Shown: one piece after another, positions 5,865 to 11,887 of the stretch
Layout of the letters: every line of letters begins with the position of its first letter
Numbering within the stretch: the first letter of the stretch is position 1
Assembly: GCA_947003375.1 (NCBI GenBank)
Contig: CAMQOJ010000076.1
Span: 1-11,887, forward strand
Reading direction: 5' to 3'
DNA: 11,887 bases
Source: an uncultured Lachnospiraceae bacterium
GTDB taxonomy: Bacteria > Bacillota > Clostridia > Lachnospirales > Lachnospiraceae
Program-made: the position numbers and the translations under genes
The notes under the pieces: generated by a model
Told to the model about the DNA's origin: nothing
What the model saw: the letters and a program-made list of their open reading frames with translations, nothing else
Database searches by the model: none

Positions 5865-6617
5865 CTAGCATCTCGTCAGGATCTCAGGCTCTCCATCCGT
5901 TATCAGGATGGTGTTCTCATAGTGGGCCGACAGGGAGCCGTCCTCTGTGACTACAGTCCAGTCGTCGTCCAGCCATTCCACGTCCGCCCTGCCCATATTG
6001 ATCATAGGCTCCACGGCCAGCGTCATTCCCGGGCGGAGCTTTGGCCCCCGCTTTATCTGCGCGAAGTTGGGGATCTGGGGATCCTCATGGAGCTTAGTCC
6101 CCACGCCGTGGCCCACCAGGTCGCGCACGATGCCGTAGCCGTAGGGCTTTATATACGCCGCGATGGCATTGGATATCTCAAAGAGCCGGTTCCCGGCCTT
6201 TGCCTTCTTTATGCCTTCGAAGAAGCTCTCCCTGGTGGCGTCGATGAGCCTGCGGGCCTCGGGGCTGATCTGGCCCACGCCGTGGGTCCTGGCCTCGTCG
6301 GAATGATACCCCTTATAGATCATCCCCGCGTCCAGGCTGACGATATCGCCCTCCTGCAGGATGCGGTGCCTGCTGGGAATGCCATGCACCACCTCATCGT
6401 TCACGGACACGCAGATGCTGGCGGGAAATCCGTTGTAATGGAGGAAATTCGGAATCCCCCCCATCTTCCTGATCAGGCTGTCCCCCTTGATGTCGATCTC
6501 CCTCGTGGAGATGCCGGGGCGTATCATCTCCTCCAGCTCCTTGTGCACTATGGCCAGCCGCCTGCAGGATTCCCGGATCAGCCCGATCTGTTCTTCTGTC
6601 TTGATTATAATCGCCAT
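5865..6617 (-). CDS. map: Methionine aminopeptidase, type I
   Basis: 250 residues, the short bacterial type Ia form without an N-terminal zinc extension. It removes the initiator methionine from nascent cytosolic proteins when the second residue is small. The five metal ligands of the pita-bread fold are present: D96 (SLDAG), D107 (YHSDEART), H170 (GHGVG), E203 (AVEPM) and E234 (YENT). The catalytic histidines H78 (VVHGIPS) and H177 (LHEDP) are also there. The start ATG 6617 lies 13 bp after the adk stop, with only a weak AGGA-type ribosome binding site, so its translation may be coupled to adk. The adk-map-KOW-infA order is conserved in Firmicutes. Confidence 0.97.
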   Translation of the reverse strand: MAIIIKTEEQIGLIRESCRRLAIVHKELEEMIRPGISTREIDIKGDSLIRKMGGIPNFLHYNGFPASICVSVNDEVVHGIPSRHRILQEGDIVSLDAGMIYKGYHSDEARTHGVGQISPEARRLIDATRESFFEGIKKAKAGNRLFEISNAIAAYIKPYGYGIVRDLVGHGVGTKLHEDPQIPNFAQIKRGPKLRPGMTLAVEPMINMGRADVEWLDDDWTVVTEDGSLSAHYENTILITDGEPEILTRC

Positions 6618-6630
6618 GACGAGGCACTTC

Positions 6631-7272
6631 CTATCCTAATATCTCTACGATGCTCCGGAACACATCCTGCATATCCATGGTCCCGTCCACGGTCCGCAGC
6701 ACGCCCTTCCCGGTATAATATTCGATCAGGGGCTGGGTCTGGTCATGGTACACCTTCAGGCGGTTCTGCACCGTCTCCGGCCTGTCGTCGTCCCGCAGCA
6801 CCAGCTCGGAGCCGCAGCTGTCGCAGACTCCCTCTTTCTTAGGCGGGATATGCTCCACATGGTAGGTGGCCCCGCACTTCAGGCATGCCCGCCTGCCGGA
6901 CATCCTCTTTACGATATTCTCGTCCGGCACGTCCACGTCCACCGCGTAGTCGATCTCCTCTCCCAGCTTCCCAAGCGCCTCGTCCAGCACTTCGGCCTGG
7001 GGAATGGTCCTGGGGAAGCCGTCCAGCACATAGCCGTTTTTGCAGTCCTCCTGGGCCACCCGGTCCAGCAGGATCTTCACTGTCAGCTCATCCGGAACCA
7101 GGAGGCCCTGGTCCATATACTGCTTCGCCTCTTTGCCCAGCTCCGTGCCGTTCTTGATGTTCGCCCGGAAGATGTCCCCTGTGGATACATGGGGAATCCC
7201 GTATTTTTCCGCTATCATTTTCGCCTGGGTTCCCTTTCCGGCACCCGGCGCTCCCAACATGATGATCTTCAT
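6631..7272 (-). CDS. adk: Adenylate kinase (zinc-type LID)
   Basis: 213 residues. It catalyses ATP + AMP = 2 ADP in the cytosol. Visible are the P-loop GAPGAGKGT (7-15), the AMP-binding part STGDIFR (30-36), DGFPRT (84-89), and a long-form LID domain (about 126-163) with a four-cysteine zinc knuckle C130, C133, C150, C153. Arginines R127/R128, R160 and R171 fit the phosphate-binding set. The start ATG 7272 has GGAGG six bases upstream and gives the canonical MKIIMLGAPGAGKG; the frame is open further upstream but that part lies over the terminator and promoter. It heads an adk-map-KOW-infA group behind its own likely promoter. Confidence 0.98.
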   Translation of the reverse strand: MKIIMLGAPGAGKGTQAKMIAEKYGIPHVSTGDIFRANIKNGTELGKEAKQYMDQGLLVPDELTVKILLDRVAQEDCKNGYVLDGFPRTIPQAEVLDEALGKLGEEIDYAVDVDVPDENIVKRMSGRRACLKCGATYHVEHIPPKKEGVCDSCGSELVLRDDDRPETVQNRLKVYHDQTQPLIEYYTGKGVLRTVDGTMDMQDVFRSIVEILG

Positions 7273-7292
7273 TATCTGCCTCCATATGCAAT

Positions 7293-7322
7293 ATCGTAAA
7301 ACCGATAACATTATTCTGTTAA
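7293..7322 (-). promoter_or_regulatory. Probable promoter for adk
   Basis: On the minus strand, TTAACA (7322-7317, five of six to -35 consensus), an 18-bp spacer, and TACGAT (7298-7293, four of six to -10 consensus), in AT-rich DNA directly downstream of the secY terminator. The start of transcription would be near 7286, leaving a short leader that carries the adk GGAGG. The -10 match is imperfect, so this is moderate evidence only. Confidence 0.5.
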
Positions 7323-7332
7323 AACATTTTAT

Positions 7333-7368
7333 AAAAAGGAGCTTTCCCCATTTTGGGAAAGCCCCTTC
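7333..7368 (-). terminator. Intrinsic terminator between secY and adk
   Basis: In the transcript AAGGGGCTTTCCC (7367-7355) pairs with its complement at 7348-7336, a 13-bp stem with one G-U wobble. The loop is 6 nt, and a T5 run (7337-7333), overlapping the base of the stem, ends the structure. The shape is a classical rho-independent terminator. It lies 40 bp after the secY stop, so it should end or attenuate the spc transcript. Confidence 0.85.
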
Positions 7369-7407
7369 TGTAAGCTCCATGCCCCAGCCTTCCCTTTGGC
7401 CGGCCTC

Positions 7408-8721
7408 TTATTTCTCCAGGAAGCCCTTGTAATTGCGAACCAGCATCTGCGACTCCACCTGCTTCATGGTCTCCAGGATGACGCTGACGATGATGATAAG
7501 GCTGGTGCCGCCGAAGGACACCGTCGCCTTGAACACGCCGCTGAAGATATACGGCAGCACTGCGATAATCGTCAGGCCTATGGCGCCGATGAACACGATG
7601 TAGTTCAGTACCTTGTTCAGATAATCGCTGGTAGGCTTTCCGGGCCTGATGCCGGGAATGAAGCCGCTCTGCTTCTTCATGTTGTCGGCAATCATCAGGG
7701 GATTGAAGGTAATGGAAGTATAAAAGTACGCAAAGAATATGATCATTGCGATATAAAACAACAGTCCCACGGAATACCATATCTGGCTGGGATTGCACCA
7801 GTTGCCCGCGTTCAGGTATTTCAGGATCTCGCTCCAGACGCCTGTGCCGTTATATCCCGCAAATGAGGAAATATAGCCGGGAAGGGACAGAAGCGACTGC
7901 GCGAAGATCACCGGGATGACGCCCGCGGTATTGACCTTCAGCGGAATGTTGGAGCTCTGGCCTCCCATCATCTTCCTGCCCTGCATCTTGTTGGCGTACT
8001 GCACGGGAATCCGGCGGACGCCGTCGTTCAGGACGATGACCATCACCACCATGGCAACGATGATCGCGAATATGATTACCACTGCAAGCACTGCCGTTGC
8101 CGGAGCCTTGCCGAAAACGAACTGCTGGAACAGATTGCCCAGATCCTCGGGCAGCCTGGAGATGATATTGATCACCAGGACGATGGATATGCCGTTTCCG
8201 ATGCCGTTCTCGGTAATCCGCTCGCCTACCCACATCAGGAACGCACTGCCCGCGGTAAGAGTGGCGATGGCGCAAATCACGTTCAGAGCATTGTACTGAA
8301 TCAGATATCCCTGTCTGCCGAAGCCGATGGCCATGGCCGTGGACTGAATCAGCGCCAGGCCTACCGTCACATATCTGGTGATGGCGGCAATCTTCTTTCT
8401 TCCATCCTCGCCGTCCCGCTGCATCTCCTCCAGCTTGGGGATTGCAATGGTGAGCAGCTGCATGATGATGGAGGATGTGATGTACGGCGTGATGTTCAGG
8501 GCCAAAATGGACATATTGATGAACGAACCGCCCGTAACCGCATCAAAGAAGCTGAAAGTCCCGTCGGACTGAGCCGCGAACCAGTTTCTGAAGTATTCCC
8601 CGTTCACCCCCGGCACAGGCAGCTGTGATCCTATGCGGATCACAACCAGCATGGCGAAGGTAAAGAGAATCTTGTCTCTAAGCTCTTTAATTTTGAATGC
8701 GTTCTTCAGCGTCGTAAGCAT
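7408..8721 (-). CDS. secY: Preprotein translocase subunit SecY
   Basis: 437 residues with ten membrane spans, the normal length. SecY is the channel of the SecYEG translocon in the cytoplasmic membrane. Visible are the plug/TM2 region GGSFINMSILALNITPYITS (64-83), the cytosolic QRDGEDGRKK (101-110), RRIPVQYANK (236-245), and the C5 cytosolic loop GIRPGKPTSDYL (357-368), whose R358 corresponds to the essential E. coli R357 that meets SecA and the ribosome. The start ATG 8721 shares its A with the rplO stop (TAATG), and GAGGTGAT at the end of rplO acts as ribosome binding site, so translation is probably coupled. A terminator follows. Confidence 0.98.
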   Translation of the reverse strand: MLTTLKNAFKIKELRDKILFTFAMLVVIRIGSQLPVPGVNGEYFRNWFAAQSDGTFSFFDAVTGGSFINMSILALNITPYITSSIIMQLLTIAIPKLEEMQRDGEDGRKKIAAITRYVTVGLALIQSTAMAIGFGRQGYLIQYNALNVICAIATLTAGSAFLMWVGERITENGIGNGISIVLVINIISRLPEDLGNLFQQFVFGKAPATAVLAVVIIFAIIVAMVVMVIVLNDGVRRIPVQYANKMQGRKMMGGQSSNIPLKVNTAGVIPVIFAQSLLSLPGYISSFAGYNGTGVWSEILKYLNAGNWCNPSQIWYSVGLLFYIAMIIFFAYFYTSITFNPLMIADNMKKQSGFIPGIRPGKPTSDYLNKVLNYIVFIGAIGLTIIAVLPYIFSGVFKATVSFGGTSLIIIVSVILETMKQVESQMLVRNYKGFLEK

Positions 8722-9158
8722 TACATCACCTCTGCTGTTCCACCAAGCGCCTCAATCTTTTCTTTTGCGGATGCACTGTACGCGTCTACCTTGACATTGA
8801 GCTTTTTGGTAAATTTTCCGTCCCCGAGGACCTTTACGCCATCCCCGCGCTTCTTGATGATGCCGGCCTCCAGCAGCGTATTCACATCTACGGTGGAACC
8901 GTCCTCGAAACGCTCTAAATCGCTCAAATTAATGGCAATGATTTCCTTGGAATTGATATTGTTAAAGCCTCTCTTGGGGATACGTCTGTACAGAGGCATC
9001 TGGCCGCCCTCGAACCCAATCCTGGGTGCTCCGGAACGTGCCTTCTGGCCCTTGTGCCCCTTACCGGCGGTCTTGCCGTTTCCCGATCCATGTCCGCGGC
9101 CTCTCCTGAACTCATGATGCTTGGAACCTTCTGCGGGTCTTAAATTGGATAAATCCAT
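8721..9158 (-). CDS. rplO: 50S ribosomal protein L15
   Basis: 145 residues. L15 is a late assembly protein deep in 23S rRNA. The N-terminus MDLSNLRPAEGSKH is canonical, followed by the glycine/basic extension RRGRGHGSGNGKTAGKGHKG (18-37), then GGQMPLYRRIPKRGF (51-65) and the C-terminal globular domain. ATG 9158 is chosen because AGGAGGTG lies seven bases upstream; an in-frame GTG at 9167 overlaps that ribosome binding site. The stop codon overlaps the secY start by one base. Confidence 0.97.
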   Translation of the reverse strand: MDLSNLRPAEGSKHHEFRRGRGHGSGNGKTAGKGHKGQKARSGAPRIGFEGGQMPLYRRIPKRGFNNINSKEIIAINLSDLERFEDGSTVDVNTLLEAGIIKKRGDGVKVLGDGKFTKKLNVKVDAYSASAKEKIEALGGTAEVM

Positions 9159-9178
9159 CTCGTACACCTCCTTTTCGA

Positions 9179-9370
9179 CTATACTTCTTCCACTTTCAGC
9201 AAATGGGCTACCCGGCGAATCTGTCCTCTCGTAGCGGCATTGTCAGGAAGGATGATAGACCTGCCGATCTTGCGGAGTCCCATGGATTCGACGATCGCCT
9301 TGTTCTTCGCAACGGCGCCGATGGTGGACCTTACCAAAGTAATCTTCAATTTCTTATCTGTGTCTGCCAT
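9179..9370 (-). CDS. rpmD: 50S ribosomal protein L30
   Basis: 63 residues, the short bacterial form. It begins MADTDKKLKITLVRSTIGA and carries the conserved GLRKIGRSIILPDNAATRGQI (31-51) loop. L30 packs on the 23S rRNA near the 5S rRNA side of the large subunit. The start ATG 9370 has AGGAG seven bases upstream. It lies between rpsE and rplO, as in nearly all spc operons, with 20-38 bp spacings. Confidence 0.97.
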   Translation of the reverse strand: MADTDKKLKITLVRSTIGAVAKNKAIVESMGLRKIGRSIILPDNAATRGQIRRVAHLLKVEEV

Positions 9371-9408
9371 TGTTGCTCTCCTTTCTACCGCATCAGCATA
9401 AAGACTGC

Positions 9409-9918
9409 TTATGCCAATACCTCTTCAACGGATTTGCCACGGCTCCTTGCCACTTCCTCAGGGGATTTCAACTGGCTCAGGCCAGTGATCGTCGCAAGGA
9501 CAACGTTCTGCTTGTTGTTGGAGCCAAGGGACTTGGTACGGATGTTCTTGATGCCCGCGAGCTCGCACACCACACGTGCAGGGCCGCCTGCGATGATACC
9601 TGTACCTTCGGGAGCCCTCTTGAGCAGGACGTTGGCGGAACCGTACTTGCCCATAAAGTCATGGGTGATGGAGCTGTTCTCATCCAGCGCGACCTGCACC
9701 AGATGCTTCATGGCGTCTTCCTTCCCCTTGCGGATAGCTTCCGGAATCTCGACAGCCTTGCCGAGCCCTGCGCCCACATGGCCGTTGCCGTCGCCCACCA
9801 CTACCAGAGCGGTGAAGCGCATGTTGCGTCCGCCCTTGACAGTCTTGGCGACACGCTTGATGGCTACGACCTTGTCGTTCAGCTCGAACTGGCTTGCATC
9901 TATGATTGTTTGTTTCAT
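9409..9918 (-). CDS. rpsE: 30S ribosomal protein S5
   Basis: 169 residues. S5 shapes the mRNA entry channel with S3 and S4 and affects decoding fidelity. The N-terminal double-stranded-RNA-binding-like domain contains the signature GGRNMRFTALVVVGDGNGHV (29-48) and GAGLGKA (49-55), the spectinomycin-contact loop region being about 22-32 (VAKTVKGGRNM). The C-terminal domain has GTGIIAGGPARVVCELAGI (about 105-123). The start ATG 9918 follows GGAAGAGGAATACACC, part of which overlaps the end of rplR. No resistance-type deletion in the loop is evident. Confidence 0.98.
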   Translation of the reverse strand: MKQTIIDASQFELNDKVVAIKRVAKTVKGGRNMRFTALVVVGDGNGHVGAGLGKAVEIPEAIRKGKEDAMKHLVQVALDENSSITHDFMGKYGSANVLLKRAPEGTGIIAGGPARVVCELAGIKNIRTKSLGSNNKQNVVLATITGLSQLKSPEEVARSRGKSVEEVLA

Positions 9919-9938
9919 GGTGTATTCCTCTTCCTTTC

Positions 9939-10307
9939 CTAGAATTCCAGGCCAGCTTCTCTGGCTGCGTCAGCTAATGCTGCAACTTTACCGTGATATA
10001 TATAGCCGCCTCTGTCAAAGACGACAGTCGTGATGCCTTTTTCCACTGCCCTTTTGGCAATGACGGTACCAATATATTTTGCCGCAGCGACGTCATTGGT
10101 CTTCCCAAGCTCTGCCTTGATATCCTTCTCAAGGGTGGAAGCGGATACTAATGTATTCCCAACAGTATCATCGATAATTTGAGCATACATATGATTATTG
10201 CTTCTGAAGACTGCCAGGCGGGGCCTTGCGGCAGTGCCACTGAAGCGGTTACGAATTCTCATGTGTTTTTTCACACGTACTTCTTTTCTTGATTTCTTGT
10301 TAACCAT
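9939..10307 (-). CDS. rplR: 50S ribosomal protein L18
   Basis: 122 residues. L18 binds 5S rRNA with L5 and L25 and joins it to 23S rRNA. It has the basic N-terminal tail (MVNKKSRKEVRVKKHMRIR), then FSGTAARPRLAVFRSNNHMY (22-41) and the C-terminal VVFDRGGYIYHGKVAALADA (95-114). ATG 10307 is preferred over the in-frame ATG at 10313 because AAGGAG lies nine bases before it, whereas it would be only three bases before the upstream ATG. Confidence 0.96.
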   Translation of the reverse strand: MVNKKSRKEVRVKKHMRIRNRFSGTAARPRLAVFRSNNHMYAQIIDDTVGNTLVSASTLEKDIKAELGKTNDVAAAKYIGTVIAKRAVEKGITTVVFDRGGYIYHGKVAALADAAREAGLEF

Positions 10308-10327
10308 CTTCATACTCTCCTTATCTG

Positions 10328-10870
10328 TTATTTCTTACCGGTCTTACCAACCTTGCGCCTGATGACCTCATCGGCATACTTGATACCCTTGCCCTTGTAA
10401 GGCTCAGGTCTCCTCTTGTCCCTGATCTCAGCGGCGAACTGGCCGACCTTCTCTTTATCGATGCCCTTGACGACGATGACATTGGTGCCCTCTACCACGG
10501 ACTCGATGCCCTCAGGGTCTTCCATCTCCACAGGGTGGGAGTATCCGAGGTTCAGGGTCAGCTTCTTGCCGGCCTTGGCGGCCCTGTAGCCTACGCCGTT
10601 GACCTCCAGCTTCTTCTCATACCCCTGGGTGACGCCTACCACCATATTGTTGATGAGGGTCCTGGTCAGGCCGTGAAGGGATTTCATCTTCTTCAGGTCA
10701 TTGGGCCTGCTTACATGAATCACCGCGCCCTCCATCTTGATTTCCATTTCAGAGGGCAGAACTCTCTCCAGAGTGCCCTTGGGACCCTTTACGGTCACCT
10801 TGTTATTTTCTGCAATTTCCACAGTTACGCCTGCGGGAACCGCGATTGGCATTCTACCTATACGTGACAT
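10328..10870 (-). CDS. rplF: 50S ribosomal protein L6
   Basis: 180 residues with two tandem L6 domains (about 1-80 and 84-180). L6 binds near the sarcin-ricin loop and helps shape the factor-binding region. It begins MSRIGRMPIAVPAGV, has the interdomain NGVGYRAAKAGKKL (91-104), and ends with the L6 signature PEPYKGKGIKYADEV (155-169). The start ATG 10870 has AGGAGGT upstream. It follows a 227-bp structured gap after rpsH, an unusually large spacing for this junction. Confidence 0.98.
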   Translation of the reverse strand: MSRIGRMPIAVPAGVTVEIAENNKVTVKGPKGTLERVLPSEMEIKMEGAVIHVSRPNDLKKMKSLHGLTRTLINNMVVGVTQGYEKKLEVNGVGYRAAKAGKKLTLNLGYSHPVEMEDPEGIESVVEGTNVIVVKGIDKEKVGQFAAEIRDKRRPEPYKGKGIKYADEVIRRKVGKTGKK

Positions 10871-10881
10871 GCCCGTACCTC

Positions 10882-10995
10882 CTATATATTATAAAAAACA
10901 ATCTTCCATGGTATACGCTTCTTCCATGGAATGCACTTCTTCCATGATATCGCACACAACTGCCGCAAATCCGGAAGAATGCCCGCCCTTGGCAT
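10882..10995 (-). CDS. Possible 37-residue basic, tryptophan-containing small protein (unproven)
   Basis: An open frame from ATG 10995 to TAG 10884-10882. The TAG overlaps the rplF ribosome binding site (TAGGAGG), a layout typical of coupled genes. The C-terminal half is a degenerate hexapeptide repeat of the form WKK(C/R)IP, three times, encoded by the 18-bp tandem repeat. There is no convincing ribosome binding site before the ATG, which lies inside a hairpin arm (10991-11000). I recognise no family. It is as likely to be chance as a real gene. Confidence 0.18.
   Translation of the reverse strand: MPRAGILPDLRQLCAISWKKCIPWKKRIPWKIVFYNI
10903..10956 (-). repeat. 18-bp tandem repeat, three copies
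   Basis: The block CTTCCATG (plus strand) recurs at 10903, 10921 and 10939, exactly 18 bp apart. The first two full units match at about 14 of 18 positions and the third is more diverged. It lies just upstream of the rplF ribosome binding site within the rpsH-rplF gap. The period is a multiple of three, so each frame carries a six-residue repeat. Confidence 0.75.
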
Positions 10996-11093
10996 TCTTC
11001 TAACTGCTTTAGCGGTTTGTGCATAGGTTTCGCTCTGCGAAACCGTAGATTTTCTTAGTCAGTGTCCTTTACTGACTTAGAAAATCTTTGCAC
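10974..11093 (-). repeat. Compound stem-loop element, copy B
   Basis: In transcript order, starting four nt after the rpsH stop, there is a 41-nt hairpin (11087-11047) with a 9-bp stem, A-A mismatch, 7-bp stem and loop AAAGGAC (11070-11064). Next is an 8-bp hairpin GGTTTCGC-AGA-GCGAAACC (11044-11026). GTGCA (11093-11089) and TGCAC (11023-11019) can close these two into a junction. A third perfect 10-bp hairpin GAAGAATGCC with loop AAGGGCG follows (11000-10974). The first hairpin is a homologue of 4910-4870, and the last resembles the 4858-4831 hairpin (AAGAA...TTCTT arms, G-rich loop). Confidence 0.75.
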
Positions 11094-11097
11094 GCTT

Positions 11098-11499
11098 TTA
11101 CCAAACGAAAGCCAGTACCTCACCGCCCACGTTCAGCTCTCTCGCCTTTTTGTCGGTGATCACGCCCTGGTTGGTGGAAATGATGGCTATCCCCAAGCCC
11201 CCCAGCACTCTGGGCAGTTCGTCCTTACCCGCGTACACGCGCAGGCCCGGCTTGGAGATCCTCTTGATGCCGGAGATGATCTTCTCGCTCTTGTCGGCGC
11301 CATACTTCAGGGTGATATGGATGGCCTTGAAGTTGCCGTCATCGATAACGTCATATTTCGTGATATATCCCTCATCGAACAGAATCTGGGCAATGGCCAG
11401 CTTCATCTTGGAAGCAGGGATATCTACTGTATCATGCTTGGCAGCATTTGCGTTACGGATTCTTGTAAGCATATCTGCAATAGGATCGCTCAATGTCAT
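11098..11499 (-). CDS. rpsH: 30S ribosomal protein S8
   Basis: 133 residues, normal length. S8 binds the central domain of 16S rRNA (helix 21) and is the autogenous repressor of the spc operon in E. coli. It begins MTLSDPIADMLTRIRNANAA, and the C-terminal signature STNQGVITDKKAR is at 108-120. The start ATG 11499 has AGGAGG eight bases upstream; the frame is open further upstream but lies across rpsN. It lies 62 bp after rpsN, a gap containing a small imperfect hairpin (11519-11546). Confidence 0.98.
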   Translation of the reverse strand: MTLSDPIADMLTRIRNANAAKHDTVDIPASKMKLAIAQILFDEGYITKYDVIDDGNFKAIHITLKYGADKSEKIISGIKRISKPGLRVYAGKDELPRVLGGLGIAIISTNQGVITDKKARELNVGGEVLAFVW

Positions 11500-11561
11500 T
11501 GTATTTTCCTCCTTCTTACCAGCTTGCAGGCGAGCAACCTGCCTGGCTACTTGAACCGCCT

Positions 11562-11747
11562 TTACCAGCTCGCCTTCTTGACCCCGGGTATCTGTCCCTT
11601 GTATGCCAGTTCGCGGAAGCAGACCCTGCAGATGCCGTACTTTCTCAAGTAAGCATGGGGACGGCCGCAAATCCTGCAACGTGTGTAAGCCTGTGTGGAG
11701 AACTTGGGTTTACGCTGCTGTTTAATCTTCAACGATGTCTTAGCCAT
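11562..11747 (-). CDS. rpsN: 30S ribosomal protein S14, zinc-binding (type Z)
   Basis: 61 residues. It carries the zinc knuckle C24-x2-C27...C40-x2-C43 (CRICG...CRVC), which identifies the short zinc-dependent form as opposed to the longer zinc-free paralogue. S14 sits in the 30S head. The start ATG 11747 is preceded by AGGAGGT nine bases upstream, which overlaps the rplE stop region (TAAGGAGG), so translation is likely coupled to rplE. Confidence 0.98.
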   Translation of the reverse strand: MAKTSLKIKQQRKPKFSTQAYTRCRICGRPHAYLRKYGICRVCFRELAYKGQIPGVKKASW

Positions 11748-11762
11748 GTGAAATCTACCTCC

Positions 11763-11887
11763 TTATTGTTTTGCGAAAGGCATATTGAACAATGTCAACA
11801 GCTCGCGCGCTTCCTCATCGGTCTTCGCGGTGGTCACAATGATGACGTCCATGCCTCTGGTCTTGTCGATCTTGTGGTACTCGGTTT
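11763..11887 (-). CDS. rplE: 50S ribosomal protein L5, C-terminal end (partial)
   Basis: Only the last 40 complete codons lie in the window; the gene continues beyond position 11887. The visible C-terminus contains KTRGMDVIIVTTAKTDEEA and ends NMPFAKQ, matching the L5 C-terminus (RGMDIVIVTTANTDEEAR...MPF in Bacillus). L5 binds 5S rRNA and contacts S13 and P-site tRNA. The stop TAA at 11765-11763 sits 15 bp before the rpsN start. Confidence 0.95.
   Translation of the reverse strand, partial: TEYHKIDKTRGMDVIIVTTAKTDEEARELLTLFNMPFAKQ

Noticed and set aside
5223..6842. Long open frame on the plus strand (about 540 codons) across map, the KOW gene and infA
   Set aside because: It lies opposite four well-supported genes, gives low-complexity His/Pro/Arg-rich protein without any family motif, and crosses intergenic regions. 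It is a by-product of G+C-rich codon usage on the other strand.
9159..9167. GTG at 9167 as the rplO start
   Set aside because: It overlaps the AGGAGGTG ribosome binding site and would add three residues not seen in L15; ATG 9158 has ideal spacing.
10903..10956. Tandem repeats before rplF as a CRISPR array
   Set aside because: Units are 18 bp, contiguous and degenerate, with no spacers, and no cas genes are nearby.

Overview
The window is a nearly complete ribosomal-protein/housekeeping operon block (the spc-alpha region), encoded entirely on the minus strand, followed by one unrelated transporter gene. Read in the direction of transcription (from position 11887 down to 1), the order is rplE (3' end only), rpsN, rpsH, rplF, rplR, rpsE, rpmD, rplO, secY, adk, map, a KOW-domain RNA-binding protein gene, infA, rpmJ, rpsM, rpsK, rpsD, rpoA, rplQ, and then a MATE-family transporter. 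The order is that of Firmicutes. rpsD lies between rpsK and rpoA, as in Clostridia and unlike Bacillus subtilis. The moderately high G+C content, strong AGGAGG-type ribosome binding sites and a long internal insertion in L17 suggest a Lachnospiraceae-like member of the Clostridia. This placement is inference from gene order and protein sequence, not from a search.

Layout: 11887-8721 is the spc section (L5 to L15), running into secY with a one-base stop/start overlap. A clear intrinsic terminator and a plausible promoter separate secY from adk (7272-7407). adk, map, the KOW gene and infA follow (7272-5319). A near-consensus sigma-A promoter (5227-5255) lies just ahead of rpmJ and should drive rpmJ-rpsM-rpsK-rpsD-rpoA-rplQ. 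A hairpin terminator (1403-1442) closes the block after rplQ, and the MATE gene begins only 15 bases beyond it.

Together the genes supply 30S and 50S proteins, the protein-export channel (SecY), the RNA polymerase alpha subunit, initiation factor IF1, N-terminal methionine removal (Map) and adenylate balance (Adk). All of this is ordinary core machinery.

The unusual material is in the gaps. Two gaps are long for such an operon: rpmJ-rpsM (359 bp) and rplF-rpsH (227 bp). Each carries a copy of the same 41-nt hairpin, with identical 7-nt loop, identical internal mismatch and several compensatory base-pair changes in the stem. In each case a second hairpin follows it in the transcript. This looks like a repeated, structure-conserved RNA (or palindromic repeat) element and is the best candidate here for something undescribed. 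The same gaps also hold two possible small peptides (25 and 37 codons), a three-copy 18-bp tandem repeat, and a hairpin presenting a Shine-Dalgarno sequence. No tRNA, rRNA, insertion sequence or CRISPR array was seen.
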